From: Roseibium sp. MMSF_3544
GTDB taxonomy: Bacteria > Pseudomonadota > Alphaproteobacteria > Rhizobiales > Stappiaceae
NCBI RefSeq assembly: GCF_030732845.1
Contig: NZ_JASHKA010000014.1
Span: 62,001 to 126,000 of the forward strand
Direction of reading: 5' to 3'
DNA: 64,000 nt
Below are positions 26,183 through 35,029 of the stretch, piece after piece. A program made the position numbers and the translations under genes. The notes below the pieces were generated by a model. The model was given only the letters and a program-made list of their open reading frames with translations. It had not been told where the DNA came from and did not search any database. The first letter of the stretch is position 1, and each line of letters opens with the position of its first letter.

Positions 26183-27272
26183 CGTCAAAGCCACATTCGC
26201 CGAGCACGGTGCCCTGACGGTCTGTCACAAGCACTTCCAGTCTGACCGGCGCGTCCCGCAGGATGCGCTTGACCGCGTCTTTCGTCCGAACGGCAAGAAC
26301 CGAGCTCAGATCGAGTTTTTCGTCAAGGGAGCGGTCAAGAACCTCTTTCGCTGTGTTGGCATCTGCCGCCTCTGCAATCAGGGCTTCAGGCGATCCCGCA
26401 TCCCTTAGAAGATCCTGCAAAAATACGAAATCCACAGAGCTTCGGGCGGAGTGCAGGTCGAGCGCACCTTGGGCGAGCTTGGAAAATTTCGCAAAACCGC
26501 CAGCAAGGGTGAGTTTGTCGACCGGGTGATAACGCAGGTATTTAAGAAGCCCGCCGGCGAAGTCGCCCATATCCAGGTAAGCGGCCTCGTCGAGCGAATA
26601 CCGGGCCCGTACGGCATCTTCCGAGGACGACCCGGTCGCACCGACGACATGCGTCAGGCCGACAGCGCGCGCAACATCGATGCCACGATGAATGGAAGCG
26701 ATCCAGGCCGCACAGGAAAACGGTCGCACGATCCCCGTCGTTCCGAGAACCGAAAGTCCGCCAACAATCCCAAGACGCGGGTTCATGGTCTTGAGTGCCA
26801 GGTTGGCACCGCCTTCGATCGACACTTCGATCTCCACATCGCCGGTGCCGCCGTTTTGTTCGGCCACTTCTGCAATGGCCGATGCCATCATTTGCCTTGG
26901 CACCGGGTTGATTGCCGGTTCGCCGGGCGGGATCGGCAATCCGGGCCGGGTTACCGTCCCCACACCTTCGCCGGCCTTGAAGCGGACACCCTCGCCGGGT
27001 GCAAGCAACCGGACGGTTGAGGTGATCAGAGCACCATGAGTCACGTCCGGATCGTCACCGGCATCCTTTGTAATCGTGACGGTGGCAAAACCGTCTGACA
27101 TTTCGTGGCGGGTAAGAATAAAGTCGGCGGTTCCGCCCTTCGGCAGCGAAATCTCCACAGGGTCCGGAAAAGTGCCGCTCAAGAGGGCGCAATAAGCAGC
27201 CTTGGCCGCCGCGGTTGCGCACGCTCCTGTTGTCCAGCCTCGTCTCAGTTCTGTCGGTTCGCTTGAAGACAT
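26175..27272 (-). CDS. cbiD: Cobalt-precorrin-5B C1-methyltransferase
   Basis: CbiD methylates C1 of cobalt-precorrin-5B in the oxygen-independent B12 pathway. It carries the family hallmark RRGWTTGACATAAAKAA at the N terminus and ends at about 365 residues, the normal length. ATG 27272 has AGAAGG just upstream; an in-frame ATG at 27308 exists but adds non-conserved residues. It is divergent from cobA and overlaps cobK. Its presence in place of CobF hints at the anaerobic-type route. Confidence 0.93.
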   Translation of the reverse strand: MSSSEPTELRRGWTTGACATAAAKAAYCALLSGTFPDPVEISLPKGGTADFILTRHEMSDGFATVTITKDAGDDPDVTHGALITSTVRLLAPGEGVRFKAGEGVGTVTRPGLPIPPGEPAINPVPRQMMASAIAEVAEQNGGTGDVEIEVSIEGGANLALKTMNPRLGIVGGLSVLGTTGIVRPFSCAAWIASIHRGIDVARAVGLTHVVGATGSSSEDAVRARYSLDEAAYLDMGDFAGGLLKYLRYHPVDKLTLAGGFAKFSKLAQGALDLHSARSSVDFVFLQDLLRDAGSPEALIAEAADANTAKEVLDRSLDEKLDLSSVLAVRTKDAVKRILRDAPVRLEVLVTDRQGTVLGECGFDDG

Positions 27273-27314
27273 CGACCTTCTATAGCGGATGTTGTGCACC
27301 GGCTCCATTTATGG

Positions 27315-27360
27315 GGCCGGGCGTTGCCCCGGCCAAGGCCCGAAATGTCGCATTTCTTTT
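27315..27360 (+). other. Two hairpins in the cobA leader
   Basis: A GC-rich stem GGCCGGG/CCCGGCC lies within 27315-27334. A second stem GAAATG/CATTTC (27342-27347 with 27351-27356) is followed by TTTTGTTTT. The second looks like a weak rho-independent terminator 55 bases before the cobA ATG, so attenuation is possible. I see no cobalamin-riboswitch core here. Confidence 0.35.
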
Positions 27361-27415
27361 GTTTTCCATCGCGGTAACGCTTGGCGTTCTTGTCATTGCC
27401 CGATAAACAGGATTC

Positions 27416-28282
27416 ATGAATGGCGCTGAACAGAACAACAGGATGCCCGAAGGTCTGCCGGAATTTGAAGCCGGCTGGGTCTGGCTTGCCGGAGCAGGGC
27501 CCGGTGATCCGGGCCTTTTGACATTGCATGCCGTCAACGGTCTGCGCCAGGCTGATGTTGTTGTTTACGATGCCCTTGTCGACAAGAGCATTCTGGACTG
27601 GGTTCAACCCGGGGCAATCATGGATTACGCCGGAAAGCGTGGGGGCAGGCCGAGCCCGAAACAGCGCGACATCACGCTGAAGCTGATTGAATATGCCCGT
27701 GCCGGAAAGCGTGTCCTGCGCCTCAAGGGCGGCGATCCGTTCGTTTTCGGCCGCGGCGGCGAGGAAGCCCTGGGTCTTGTGGAAGCCGGTATTCCCTTTC
27801 GCATCATTCCCGGTGTTACCGCGGGTATCGGCGGTCTGGCTTATGCCGGAATTCCGGCAACCCACCGGGACTGCAACCAGGCGGTCACGTTTCTGACCGG
27901 GCACGACCAGACCGGGCTGACGCCGGACGCCATCAATTGGGACGGTATCGCCAAGGGATCGCCGGTCATTGTCATGTACATGGCGATGAAACATCTAGAG
28001 ACGATAGCCGGCAAACTCATAACCGGTGGACGGTCTGTGGACGAGCCTGTTGGTATCGTGTGTAACGCTTCCTTAGCCGGGCAACAGTTTCTGGAAACGA
28101 CCCTTGGACGCTGTTCCGCAGACGCCAAGGCCGCCGGGATAAGCCCGCCTGCCATCGTCTGCGTGGGCGAAGTTGTGCGGCTCCGCAGCGGGCTTGACTG
28201 GCTTGGGGCCATGTCGGGCAAGGTTTTGACGTCGGACCCCTTGGGCGTTCGCGCGGAAAGCCGCACGGCAGATGCCGGCTAG
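27416..28282 (+). CDS. cobA: Uroporphyrinogen-III C-methyltransferase (SUMT)
   Basis: Adds two SAM-derived methyl groups to uroporphyrinogen III to give precorrin-2, the entry step to corrins and sirohaem. The tetrapyrrole methylase motifs GAGPGDPGLLTLHA and LKGGDPFVFGRGGEE are intact, as is IPATHRDCNQAVTF. 288 residues with no CysG oxidase/chelatase domain, so it is the SUMT-only form. Its stop lies 11 bases inside cobB, so the two are coupled. It is divergently placed to cbiD-cobK. Confidence 0.94.
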   Translation: MNGAEQNNRMPEGLPEFEAGWVWLAGAGPGDPGLLTLHAVNGLRQADVVVYDALVDKSILDWVQPGAIMDYAGKRGGRPSPKQRDITLKLIEYARAGKRVLRLKGGDPFVFGRGGEEALGLVEAGIPFRIIPGVTAGIGGLAYAGIPATHRDCNQAVTFLTGHDQTGLTPDAINWDGIAKGSPVIVMYMAMKHLETIAGKLITGGRSVDEPVGIVCNASLAGQQFLETTLGRCSADAKAAGISPPAIVCVGEVVRLRSGLDWLGAMSGKVLTSDPLGVRAESRTADAG

Positions 28283-29594
28283 TCAGCAAGCCACTGCTGC
28301 AAAAGGTCTTCTGATTGCAGCCCCTTCGTCCGGAGCAGGCAAGACGACCCTCACGCTGGCTCTGCTGCGGGCTTTCAGGAACGCCGGCCGGTCGGTGGTG
28401 TCTGCGAAATCCGGCCCGGACTATATCGATCCGAAGTTTCATGAAGCTGCCAGTGGTGCGCCCTGCATAAATCTCGATGCCTGGGCAATGAGCGCTGACA
28501 CGGTTCGGAGCCTGGCTGTCTCTCAGTCATTTGATCAGGAGCTTTTGATCGTTGAAGGCGCTATGGGTCTGTTTGATGGCGCGGCAAATGGACAGGGGTC
28601 AGTCGCCGATCTGGCCAAAACCCTGAACCTACCCGTTGTTCTGGTGGTCGATTGCGCAAAACAGGCTCAGTCCGTTGCCGCGCTGGTGCACGGTTTCATG
28701 AGTTATCGAAGCGACGTCAATGTAGCTGGCATTATCTTGAACAGGGTGGGCAGTGCCCGGCATGAGAAAATGCTACGCGCGGCGCTGGAGCCAGTCAGCG
28801 TAACGGTGCTCGGCTCGCTGCCGCGCTCTGATGACCTTGTCTTGCCGGATAGACATCTCGGGCTCGTACAGGCGGCAGAGCATGAGGATCTGGAAGTCTT
28901 TCTTCAAGCGGCAGCTGATCGGTGCGCACAAGCCATAGACCTCGAAGCGCTCAAGGAACGAGCCACCGGGGTGTCTTCTGCCGAAAGACCCTCGTCAAAT
29001 CTGCCGCCTCCCCTCGGGCAGCACATCGCTGTTGCCCGGGACATCGCCTTCGCGTTCTCTTATCCGCATTTATTGAATCATTGGAGGGAACAGGGGGCCG
29101 AGTTGTCTTTCTTTTCACCGCTTGCAGACGAAGCGCCACACCGGGACTGCGACGCGATCTATCTGCCTGGAGGCTACCCCGAACTACATGCGGAGAAACT
29201 CTCGCACGCGCAAAACTTCAACGATGGGATTCAACAAGCCGCCGCGTCTGGAACCCTGATCTATGGCGAGTGCGGCGGCTATATGACCCTCGGAAGGGGC
29301 CTCATCGATGCGCAGGGCAACCGGCATGAAATGCTCGGCCTCCTGCCGCTCGAAACGACCTTCCAAACCCGCAAGCGTCATCTCGGCTACCGGAAAATTC
29401 GGCCACTCGGTGGATTGCCTTGGATCGGATCGCTTTCAGCGCATGAATTCCACTATGCCTCGATTGTTACGGAGGGCGGAGCAGATCGGCTGTTTGCGGC
29501 AGAAGATGCGGAAGATACCCGCTTGGCCGAGATGGGTTTGCGCGAAGGAACGGTCATGGGGTCCTTTGCGCATGTGATATCCTGCAGGGCGTAA
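28272..29594 (+). CDS. cobB: Cobyrinate a,c-diamide synthase
   Basis: ATP- and glutamine-dependent amidation of the a and c acetates of the corrin (CobB/CbiA). The N-terminal P-loop is APSSGAGKTT with the KSGPDYIDPKFH motif, and the C-terminal class I glutamine amidotransferase domain has its nucleophile in GECGGYM. 440 residues, normal length. It overlaps cobA by 11 bases. Whether it amidates hydrogenobyrinate (aerobic) or cobyrinate (anaerobic) is not clear from sequence alone. Confidence 0.93.
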   Translation: MPASQQATAAKGLLIAAPSSGAGKTTLTLALLRAFRNAGRSVVSAKSGPDYIDPKFHEAASGAPCINLDAWAMSADTVRSLAVSQSFDQELLIVEGAMGLFDGAANGQGSVADLAKTLNLPVVLVVDCAKQAQSVAALVHGFMSYRSDVNVAGIILNRVGSARHEKMLRAALEPVSVTVLGSLPRSDDLVLPDRHLGLVQAAEHEDLEVFLQAAADRCAQAIDLEALKERATGVSSAERPSSNLPPPLGQHIAVARDIAFAFSYPHLLNHWREQGAELSFFSPLADEAPHRDCDAIYLPGGYPELHAEKLSHAQNFNDGIQQAAASGTLIYGECGGYMTLGRGLIDAQGNRHEMLGLLPLETTFQTRKRHLGYRKIRPLGGLPWIGSLSAHEFHYASIVTEGGADRLFAAEDAEDTRLAEMGLREGTVMGSFAHVISCRA

Positions 29595-29614
29595 GGCCGC
29601 GGACAAGGGATGTT

Positions 29615-30214
29615 ATGAGATTTGTTATTTTCGGTGTCTTAATGCTTCTGCCAGCTTTCGCGGCCTGGGCCAAAATTGTCGCGCCTCAGATTGGTGTGGT
29701 GCCCAAGACGGAAGTCACAAGCAGCAACAGCTGGACCCTTCGCATTTCACATTCGAAACAGCATGACAACGTGATTGTTTTAAGCGCATCGGGAAGCATT
29801 GCGGAAAGCGGGAAACTAAGTGCTTCGCTGGTCTACTTTTGCCTGGAAAAGGACTTCTTTAGCGTGTCCTTTTTTGTTCTGCCTGACCAAGATCGGTTCA
29901 AGCTTCTGGTTGACCAGGACGCCAGGTACCTGTTGCGGGATGACATCGAAAGACAGATGCCGGTCACGCCGGTTGGAGGCTTTGCCGATGCGTATGAAAG
30001 TTATCTGGATCACCTGGAACCGTCTGTCCAACACGCCAATCTGGTGATGATCAAATATCCGGGTTTTGCACACTCTTTGCTCTACAACGCCAGAAAAGGC
30101 GGTAACCTCCGGGTCTCGATGAAAGACCGGAACGAGACGGAGTTCCATTTGCAGTTTGATGTTGATGGCCTGATGGAGTTATACGATTCCATTCGGAAAA
30201 AGTGCGGTGGATGA
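29615..30214 (+). CDS. Unknown exported protein
   Basis: 199-residue protein I do not recognise. Residues 1-19 form a clear signal peptide (MRFVIFGVLMLLPAFAAWA). The mature part is rich in predicted beta strands, has a single-domain feel and ends in KKCGG, a layout seen in small periplasmic beta-sandwich proteins; that comparison is loose. It starts 20 bases after cobB on the same strand, so it could be co-transcribed, but nothing in it suggests a cobalamin role. Base composition is less GC-rich than its neighbours. Confidence 0.6.
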   Translation: MRFVIFGVLMLLPAFAAWAKIVAPQIGVVPKTEVTSSNSWTLRISHSKQHDNVIVLSASGSIAESGKLSASLVYFCLEKDFFSVSFFVLPDQDRFKLLVDQDARYLLRDDIERQMPVTPVGGFADAYESYLDHLEPSVQHANLVMIKYPGFAHSLLYNARKGGNLRVSMKDRNETEFHLQFDVDGLMELYDSIRKKCGG

Positions 30215-30385
30215 CCATCAAATAGTCGAAAACACCGACGCACCCGTAAGGTGATTTCCTGCACCTGAGACCGGGCCTGCACAAAATCCCTGCAGTTGAA
30301 GCTAATTTTTTCTCGGTTTCCCGGAAGCTTCTGCACAACACCCTGCGCTTGTTTGCGGACCTCAAACCAGCAAGACGGGGTCCAG

Positions 30386-31951
30386 ATGAACATTCTGATC
30401 GTAAACCCTCCTCACACGGCCATTGGCAGCCGGATTCCAGACGACCACCTGCCTCCGCTCGGCTTGTTGTCAATTGCCGGACCTCTGATAGACGACGGAC
30501 ATTGCGTTGACTTGCTCGATGCTGAATTCGGCCCGATGTCCCTTGAGGATATTGACGCGCTTGTCGAGGCCTCTGCTTGTGACTTGCTTTTGATCGGGCA
30601 TTCCGGATCAACATCAGCCCATCCGACCGCCTGTGAGATAGCTCGCCGGGCGAAGGCCACCCACCCGGATCTCACAATCATCTATGGCGGCGTCTTTCCG
30701 ACTTATCACTGGCGCGATGTTCTGCGCGAAGAACCGCAAATCGATGTCATCGTTCGCGGGGAAGGCGAGGAAACCTGCCGGCAGCTCGTCAAGGCGATTT
30801 GCACGCTAACCCCGCTGGAAAAAGTGAATGGTCTTGCCTTTCGCCGGGACGGCAAGATCCTGTCGACGGCTCCCCAACCGGTTATCCGCGATCTCGACGC
30901 CTATCGAGTTGCCTGGGAGCTGATCGATTTCAGGAACTATTCCTACTGGGGCCGGAAACGCGCCGTGGTGGTGCAGTTTTCAAGAGGGTGCCCGCATCCC
31001 TGCACCTATTGCGGACAGCGGGGGTTCTGGACACAGTGGCGCCATCGAAACCCGGAAAAATTCGCTGCGGAAATCGCGTGGCTGCATCGGGTACACGGCG
31101 TTGAGGTATTCAACTTTGCCGACGAGAATCCGACCTCTTCGAAGAAAATGTGGAAACGGTTTCTGGAGGCCATCATTGCAGAAGGAATTGATGTGACGCT
31201 TGTCGGGTCGACGCGCGCAGACGATATCGTGCGCGACCGTGCGCATCTTCACCTTTACAAGAAGGCCGGTATCGAACGGTTCCTGATGGGGATGGAGCAC
31301 ACCGATGAGGACATCTTGAAAAAGGTGCGCAAGGGTGGCTCCACAAACACGGATCGGGAGGCGATCCGGCTCATGCGGCAACATGGAATGCTGTCGATGG
31401 CAACATGGGTTGTCGGGTTTGAGGAGGAACGGGATCGTGACTATTGGCGGGTGTTGCGCTTGCTGCTCTCCTACGATCCCGACCAGATCCAGTCGCTTTA
31501 TGTAACGCCGCACCGCTGGACACCGCTATTTCCGCAGATACGCCACAGGAAGGTCATTCAACTCGATCAGAGAAAGTGGGACTACAAGCACCAGGTGCTG
31601 GCAACCCGGCACGTGCCGCCCTGGCGCGTCTTCTTGTGGGTGAAGGTTATCGAGTTTGTTGTGCAATCCAGGCCGAAGGCCCTCTGGCGGCTTATTGCGT
31701 TGCGCGATCCGAAACTCCGACACGCCCAACGCTGGTACTACCAGATGGGCAAGCGCGTCTGGTTTCACGAGGTCTTCGGTTTCCTGTTCCGCGACCGGCG
31801 CGTTTCCGATGGCCCGACCGTCGCCGGGTTCTGGGGAGACAACCTCGAGGACGAAAACGCGATGACGCGCACCGTCGCCGGAAAGCCTATCAAGACCGTG
31901 GCAATGGAAAGCCAAAAACGGCGTCAGATGACCTCCAGCACCACAAGCTGA
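30386..31951 (+). CDS. BchE-like B12-binding radical SAM protein
   Basis: 521-residue class B radical SAM enzyme. The N-terminal 150 residues are a cobalamin-binding domain (ILIVNPPH, LLDAEFG, RGEGEE). The [4Fe-4S] motif is Cys202, Cys206 and Cys209 (CPHPCTYC). The C-terminal part (WYYQMGKRVWFHEVFGFLFR) resembles BchE, the anaerobic Mg-protoporphyrin monomethyl-ester cyclase, and so does DENPT after the cluster. No other bacteriochlorophyll genes are in the window, so the exact reaction is open. ATG 30386 follows GACGGGG. Its 3' end overlaps the convergent methyltransferase by 28 bases. Confidence 0.7.
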   Translation: MNILIVNPPHTAIGSRIPDDHLPPLGLLSIAGPLIDDGHCVDLLDAEFGPMSLEDIDALVEASACDLLLIGHSGSTSAHPTACEIARRAKATHPDLTIIYGGVFPTYHWRDVLREEPQIDVIVRGEGEETCRQLVKAICTLTPLEKVNGLAFRRDGKILSTAPQPVIRDLDAYRVAWELIDFRNYSYWGRKRAVVVQFSRGCPHPCTYCGQRGFWTQWRHRNPEKFAAEIAWLHRVHGVEVFNFADENPTSSKKMWKRFLEAIIAEGIDVTLVGSTRADDIVRDRAHLHLYKKAGIERFLMGMEHTDEDILKKVRKGGSTNTDREAIRLMRQHGMLSMATWVVGFEEERDRDYWRVLRLLLSYDPDQIQSLYVTPHRWTPLFPQIRHRKVIQLDQRKWDYKHQVLATRHVPPWRVFLWVKVIEFVVQSRPKALWRLIALRDPKLRHAQRWYYQMGKRVWFHEVFGFLFRDRRVSDGPTVAGFWGDNLEDENAMTRTVAGKPIKTVAMESQKRRQMTSSTTS

Positions 31952-32556
31952 CAGAAGACTTCCTGCTTGGGATAAAAGGCGATCAGGCTGACATCCAGTG
32001 TTTTCGTTTTCCCCTCGGTTTCCAATGTCTCGATTTTCTCGTTGAAACCATCGGCCTCGAATGAAGCCTCAAGAACCGCGAAAACAATAGGCGCGCCGGG
32101 TTTGGCGATGCGGATGAGCTCATTGAGGCCGCCTGGACCCACGTGACCGTGGCTGAAGATGCCGACGCAGACAACACCGTCATATTTGTCGTCCTCGATT
32201 TCATCCAGGACGGTGAATAGATCGGCGACGTTCAGGGTCCGGTAGGCGCCTTTCTTGCGGGCATGCTTGAGCATCTCCGGTGTCAGGTCGATACCGTCGA
32301 TCTCCACGTCGAACTTGCGCTTCATGATTTCCAGGCCCACCAGCCCGGTTCCACAACCGACGTCCAGAACGAGGGCGGTATCCGAGATCCGCTCGCAGAG
32401 CGCTTCAGCCGCAGCTTCGTGTCCGGCATAGCCAATGGCCATCAGGAGGTCTGTGTCGTAGGTCTTGGCCCAGTCCGTATAGAATTCCCGGATCGCATCG
32501 GCATCGGCGCCAAGTGAGTGGGCTTCCTTCAGTATGAAATAGTCGGTCTCGATCAT
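31924..32556 (-). CDS. Class I SAM-dependent methyltransferase
   Basis: 210-residue small-molecule methyltransferase with motif I VLDVGCGTGLVG and an acidic residue in IDGIDLTPEML. The N-terminal YTDWAKTYD segment is like that of several small-molecule methylases. ATG 32556 has GAGG 5 bases upstream and is preferred over the open frame to 32619. It converges on the BchE-like gene, and their coding ends overlap by 28 bases, which could make antisense transcription relevant. It shows no BchM signature. Function unknown. Confidence 0.8.
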   Translation of the reverse strand: MIETDYFILKEAHSLGADADAIREFYTDWAKTYDTDLLMAIGYAGHEAAAEALCERISDTALVLDVGCGTGLVGLEIMKRKFDVEIDGIDLTPEMLKHARKKGAYRTLNVADLFTVLDEIEDDKYDGVVCVGIFSHGHVGPGGLNELIRIAKPGAPIVFAVLEASFEADGFNEKIETLETEGKTKTLDVSLIAFYPKQEVFCQLVVLEVI

Positions 32557-32623
32557 AAGAGCCTCGATAGCGCTAACTGCCGCGGGAACATGGCAACGTC
32601 GCAAGATGCCGGTAAACACTCAC

Positions 32624-32643
32624 TTAATGGGTCCATACCCTAG
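32624..32643. repeat. Single copy of the stop-codon repeat
   Basis: On the minus strand this reads as TAG, then GGTATGGACCCATTAA, matching the rpoN-end repeat (TAGGGTCAGGACCCATTAA) except at two adjacent bases. The stop codon of the MFS gene (32640-32642) is part of it, just as the rpoN stop is part of the other copy. Confidence 0.6.
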
Positions 32644-33998
32644 TCTGATTGTGCGACCGCCTTGCGAAACAGGAAGAAGCAGACCACCGCAAAGAAGAAG
32701 AGCAACGCTGAGGTCGACGCAAAAACAAGTGCATAGTCCTTGTGGAACGCGAACAATGTGCTGGAGACAGCAAGGCCGACCGTTCCTCCGATCATCTGTG
32801 AGGTCATGGATATGCCGCCGCCCTGGCCGTGTTTGTGTTCCGGCAGGGCGGCCATGATGGCTGTCTGGGTTGGAACGAAAAGGAAGGATGTCACAAGTCC
32901 GGCAATCACCAGGCCGATGGCAAACAGCCAGACATTGTCCATTGGCGCGGTGATTGCCATGAGGGCCATGGCGACACCCAGCCCGACCATGCCGCCCGTT
33001 GCCAGCAAGCCGGGCTCGTGACGGTCAGTCAGCTTGCCGCAATAAGGAGCGACGAAGGGCTGTGTCACAGCGGCAAGCATGATCAGCATGCCGGCACCCA
33101 GGGGTGACAGATCAAGAACCTCCTGGGCATACATGGCGGCAAAAATGAAGATCGGCATCTTGGAATATTGCGCCACGAAGATCGTCAGGTTGGAGGCGGT
33201 GAAGGCCGGGTTGACGAACAGATCGACCTCGATCAGGGGCGTTGCCACGCGCAACTCGTACCAGACGAAGACCGAAAGCAGGATCAGTCCGGCTGCAAAC
33301 AGACCGTAGATCACAGGTGATCCCCATCCCCAGACATCAGACTGCATAAGCGCAAAAATGGTGCAGAACATCCCCGAGGCGATCAGCGCGAGACCGGTCC
33401 AGTCGATAGGGGGCGCCGCGGGACGTTTCAAATCTCGCCATGTCAGGAAAGTGACAACGCCAATCAGCACAACGATCGGCGGATTGACCCAGAAGATCCA
33501 GCGCCAGGACAAAAAGTCGGTGAGAAGCCCGCCGACCAGCGGGCCGATCGCGAGAAAGATCGTGCCGATTGCACCACCTATTCCGAGAGCAAAGCCGCGC
33601 TGCTCACGCGGGAACGTCATTGCTATCATGGCAACGAACAATGGAAAAATGATCGCCGCACCGACCCCCTGAACAGACCGCGCCGCAACAAGGATTTCGC
33701 CGCTCGGTGCGAAACCCCCGATGACGGAGCAAACGCCAAAGATTACGAGCCCCGTCAGGAACATCGGCAGCATGCCGAATTGATCGCCAAGCTTGCCTCC
33801 AACCGCGACGAAACAGGCGAAGACAAGCAGATAGGAATTCACCACCCAGTGCGACTGGTTCACGCTCAGTTTGAGTTCGTCTTCAATTGTCGGAAGGGCG
33901 ACCCCGACGACGGTTTCATCCAGAAGCACCAACCCGAGAACGCAACTCACCGCGACCAGCAGCCACCACTTGCGATTGTCTTCTGTGATCAGGCTCAT
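32640..33998 (-). CDS. MFS drug exporter, DHA2 family
   Basis: 452-residue major facilitator protein with about 14 membrane segments, proton-driven export of drugs or metabolites. The DHA2 motif LDETVVGVALPTI is in the first segment, and motif A-like GDQFGM plus motif C-type glycines are visible. ATG 33998 has GGAGGGG upstream, so the frame continuing to 34232 is not used. A 14-bp palindrome sits 43 bases before the start. The stop codon is embedded in the 19-bp repeat also found at the rpoN stop. Substrate not predictable. Confidence 0.88.
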   Translation of the reverse strand: MSLITEDNRKWWLLVAVSCVLGLVLLDETVVGVALPTIEDELKLSVNQSHWVVNSYLLVFACFVAVGGKLGDQFGMLPMFLTGLVIFGVCSVIGGFAPSGEILVAARSVQGVGAAIIFPLFVAMIAMTFPREQRGFALGIGGAIGTIFLAIGPLVGGLLTDFLSWRWIFWVNPPIVVLIGVVTFLTWRDLKRPAAPPIDWTGLALIASGMFCTIFALMQSDVWGWGSPVIYGLFAAGLILLSVFVWYELRVATPLIEVDLFVNPAFTASNLTIFVAQYSKMPIFIFAAMYAQEVLDLSPLGAGMLIMLAAVTQPFVAPYCGKLTDRHEPGLLATGGMVGLGVAMALMAITAPMDNVWLFAIGLVIAGLVTSFLFVPTQTAIMAALPEHKHGQGGGISMTSQMIGGTVGLAVSSTLFAFHKDYALVFASTSALLFFFAVVCFFLFRKAVAQSD

Positions 33999-34040
33999 GC
34001 TGCCCCCTCCAGCAGGTGTCCGGCAAACGATCGCCGTCCG

Positions 34041-34054
34041 TACCCTAAAGGGTA
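34041..34054. promoter_or_regulatory. Palindrome upstream of MFS gene
   Basis: Perfect 14-bp palindrome TACCCTAAAGGGTA, 43 bases before the MFS start on the minus strand. It is a candidate operator; no regulator gene is adjacent. Confidence 0.4.
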
Positions 34055-34133
34055 GGCTCAGACATGCGACAAACACAAGAAGGGGCAGCAAGTTCACCAA
34101 GCGGAGTGTGGGTCCGCTTCCGGCCCTATCCTT

Positions 34134-34226
34134 CGAGACAGCTTTCCACACACTGTCTCGGGCCGAGGTCGTTAAGCTCGAACAACTGTTTCCGAGAGGC
34201 TTGTCACCTCTCCCATTGGGAGAAGG
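34134..34226. other. Two stem-loops downstream of cobM
   Basis: CGAGACAG/CTGTCTCG (34134-34141 with 34153-34160) and TCTCCC/GGGAGA (34209-34214 with 34218-34223). The second is the closer one to the cobM stop on the minus strand. Neither has a clear T-run. They probably mark the 3' end of the cob operon. Confidence 0.4.
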
Positions 34227-34246
34227 GAACATGCGTTGCCGGCGCT

Positions 34247-35029
34247 TCAGCCGTTCGAACCCGCGCTCTTCTTCTTCGGACGCAATACATGCACGTGGTC
34301 GGCGTCATAGAGCGCGCTGTCGCGGAAGTCCTCGCCAGGCTTCAAGGCGTGGCCGACAAAGATCAGGGCGGTCCGGGTAATCTTCGACTTTCGCACTTTG
34401 CCGGCAATGGTCGATAGCGTTCCGTGGATGAACGTTTCGTCGGGCCAGCCGACGCGATAGGCGACGATCACGGGACAGTCCGGGCCATAGTGCGGCACGA
34501 GCTGCCGTTCGATTTCACGCAGGTTCCGGATCGACAAATGGATGGCAAGCGTTGCTCCGCTTTTTCCGAGTGTATCGAGATCCTCGTGATTGGGCATGGC
34601 GGACGATTGCATCGCCGTACGGGTCACGATTACCGTTTGGGCAACTTCAGGAATGGTCAGTTCCGTCTTCAGCGCCGCTGCAGCCGCCGCAAAAGCGGGG
34701 ACGCCGGGAGTGACGTCATAGTCGATCCCGAGCGCATCCAGCCGGCGCATCTGTTCTGCCGTTGCACCGTAAATGGACGGGTCGCCGGAATGGACACGGG
34801 CAACATTCAATCCCTTGTCATGCGCTGCCCTGATCTCGTCGATGATCTCCTCGAGCGTCATCGGGGCCGTGTCGATCACACGGGCGCCGTCCGGAGCGGC
34901 TGCCACGATCTGTTCGGGAACCAGCGAACCGGCATAAAGACAGACAGGACATGACTGGATCAGCCGCAATCCACGGACGGTAATGAGGTCAGGGTCCCCC
35001 GGACCCGCGCCGATGAAATGAACGGTCAT
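34247..35029 (-). CDS. cobM: Precorrin-4 C11-methyltransferase
   Basis: Methylates C11 in corrin ring synthesis (CobM/CbiF). The tetrapyrrole methylase start GAGPGDPDLITVRGLRL and the VHSGDPSIYGATAEQMRRL motif are characteristic. 260 residues, normal. Its ATG overlaps the stop of the cbiG-cobJ fusion by 4 bases, and it is the last gene of the minus-strand cob operon. Confidence 0.94.
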   Translation of the reverse strand: MTVHFIGAGPGDPDLITVRGLRLIQSCPVCLYAGSLVPEQIVAAAPDGARVIDTAPMTLEEIIDEIRAAHDKGLNVARVHSGDPSIYGATAEQMRRLDALGIDYDVTPGVPAFAAAAAALKTELTIPEVAQTVIVTRTAMQSSAMPNHEDLDTLGKSGATLAIHLSIRNLREIERQLVPHYGPDCPVIVAYRVGWPDETFIHGTLSTIAGKVRKSKITRTALIFVGHALKPGEDFRDSALYDADHVHVLRPKKKSAGSNG

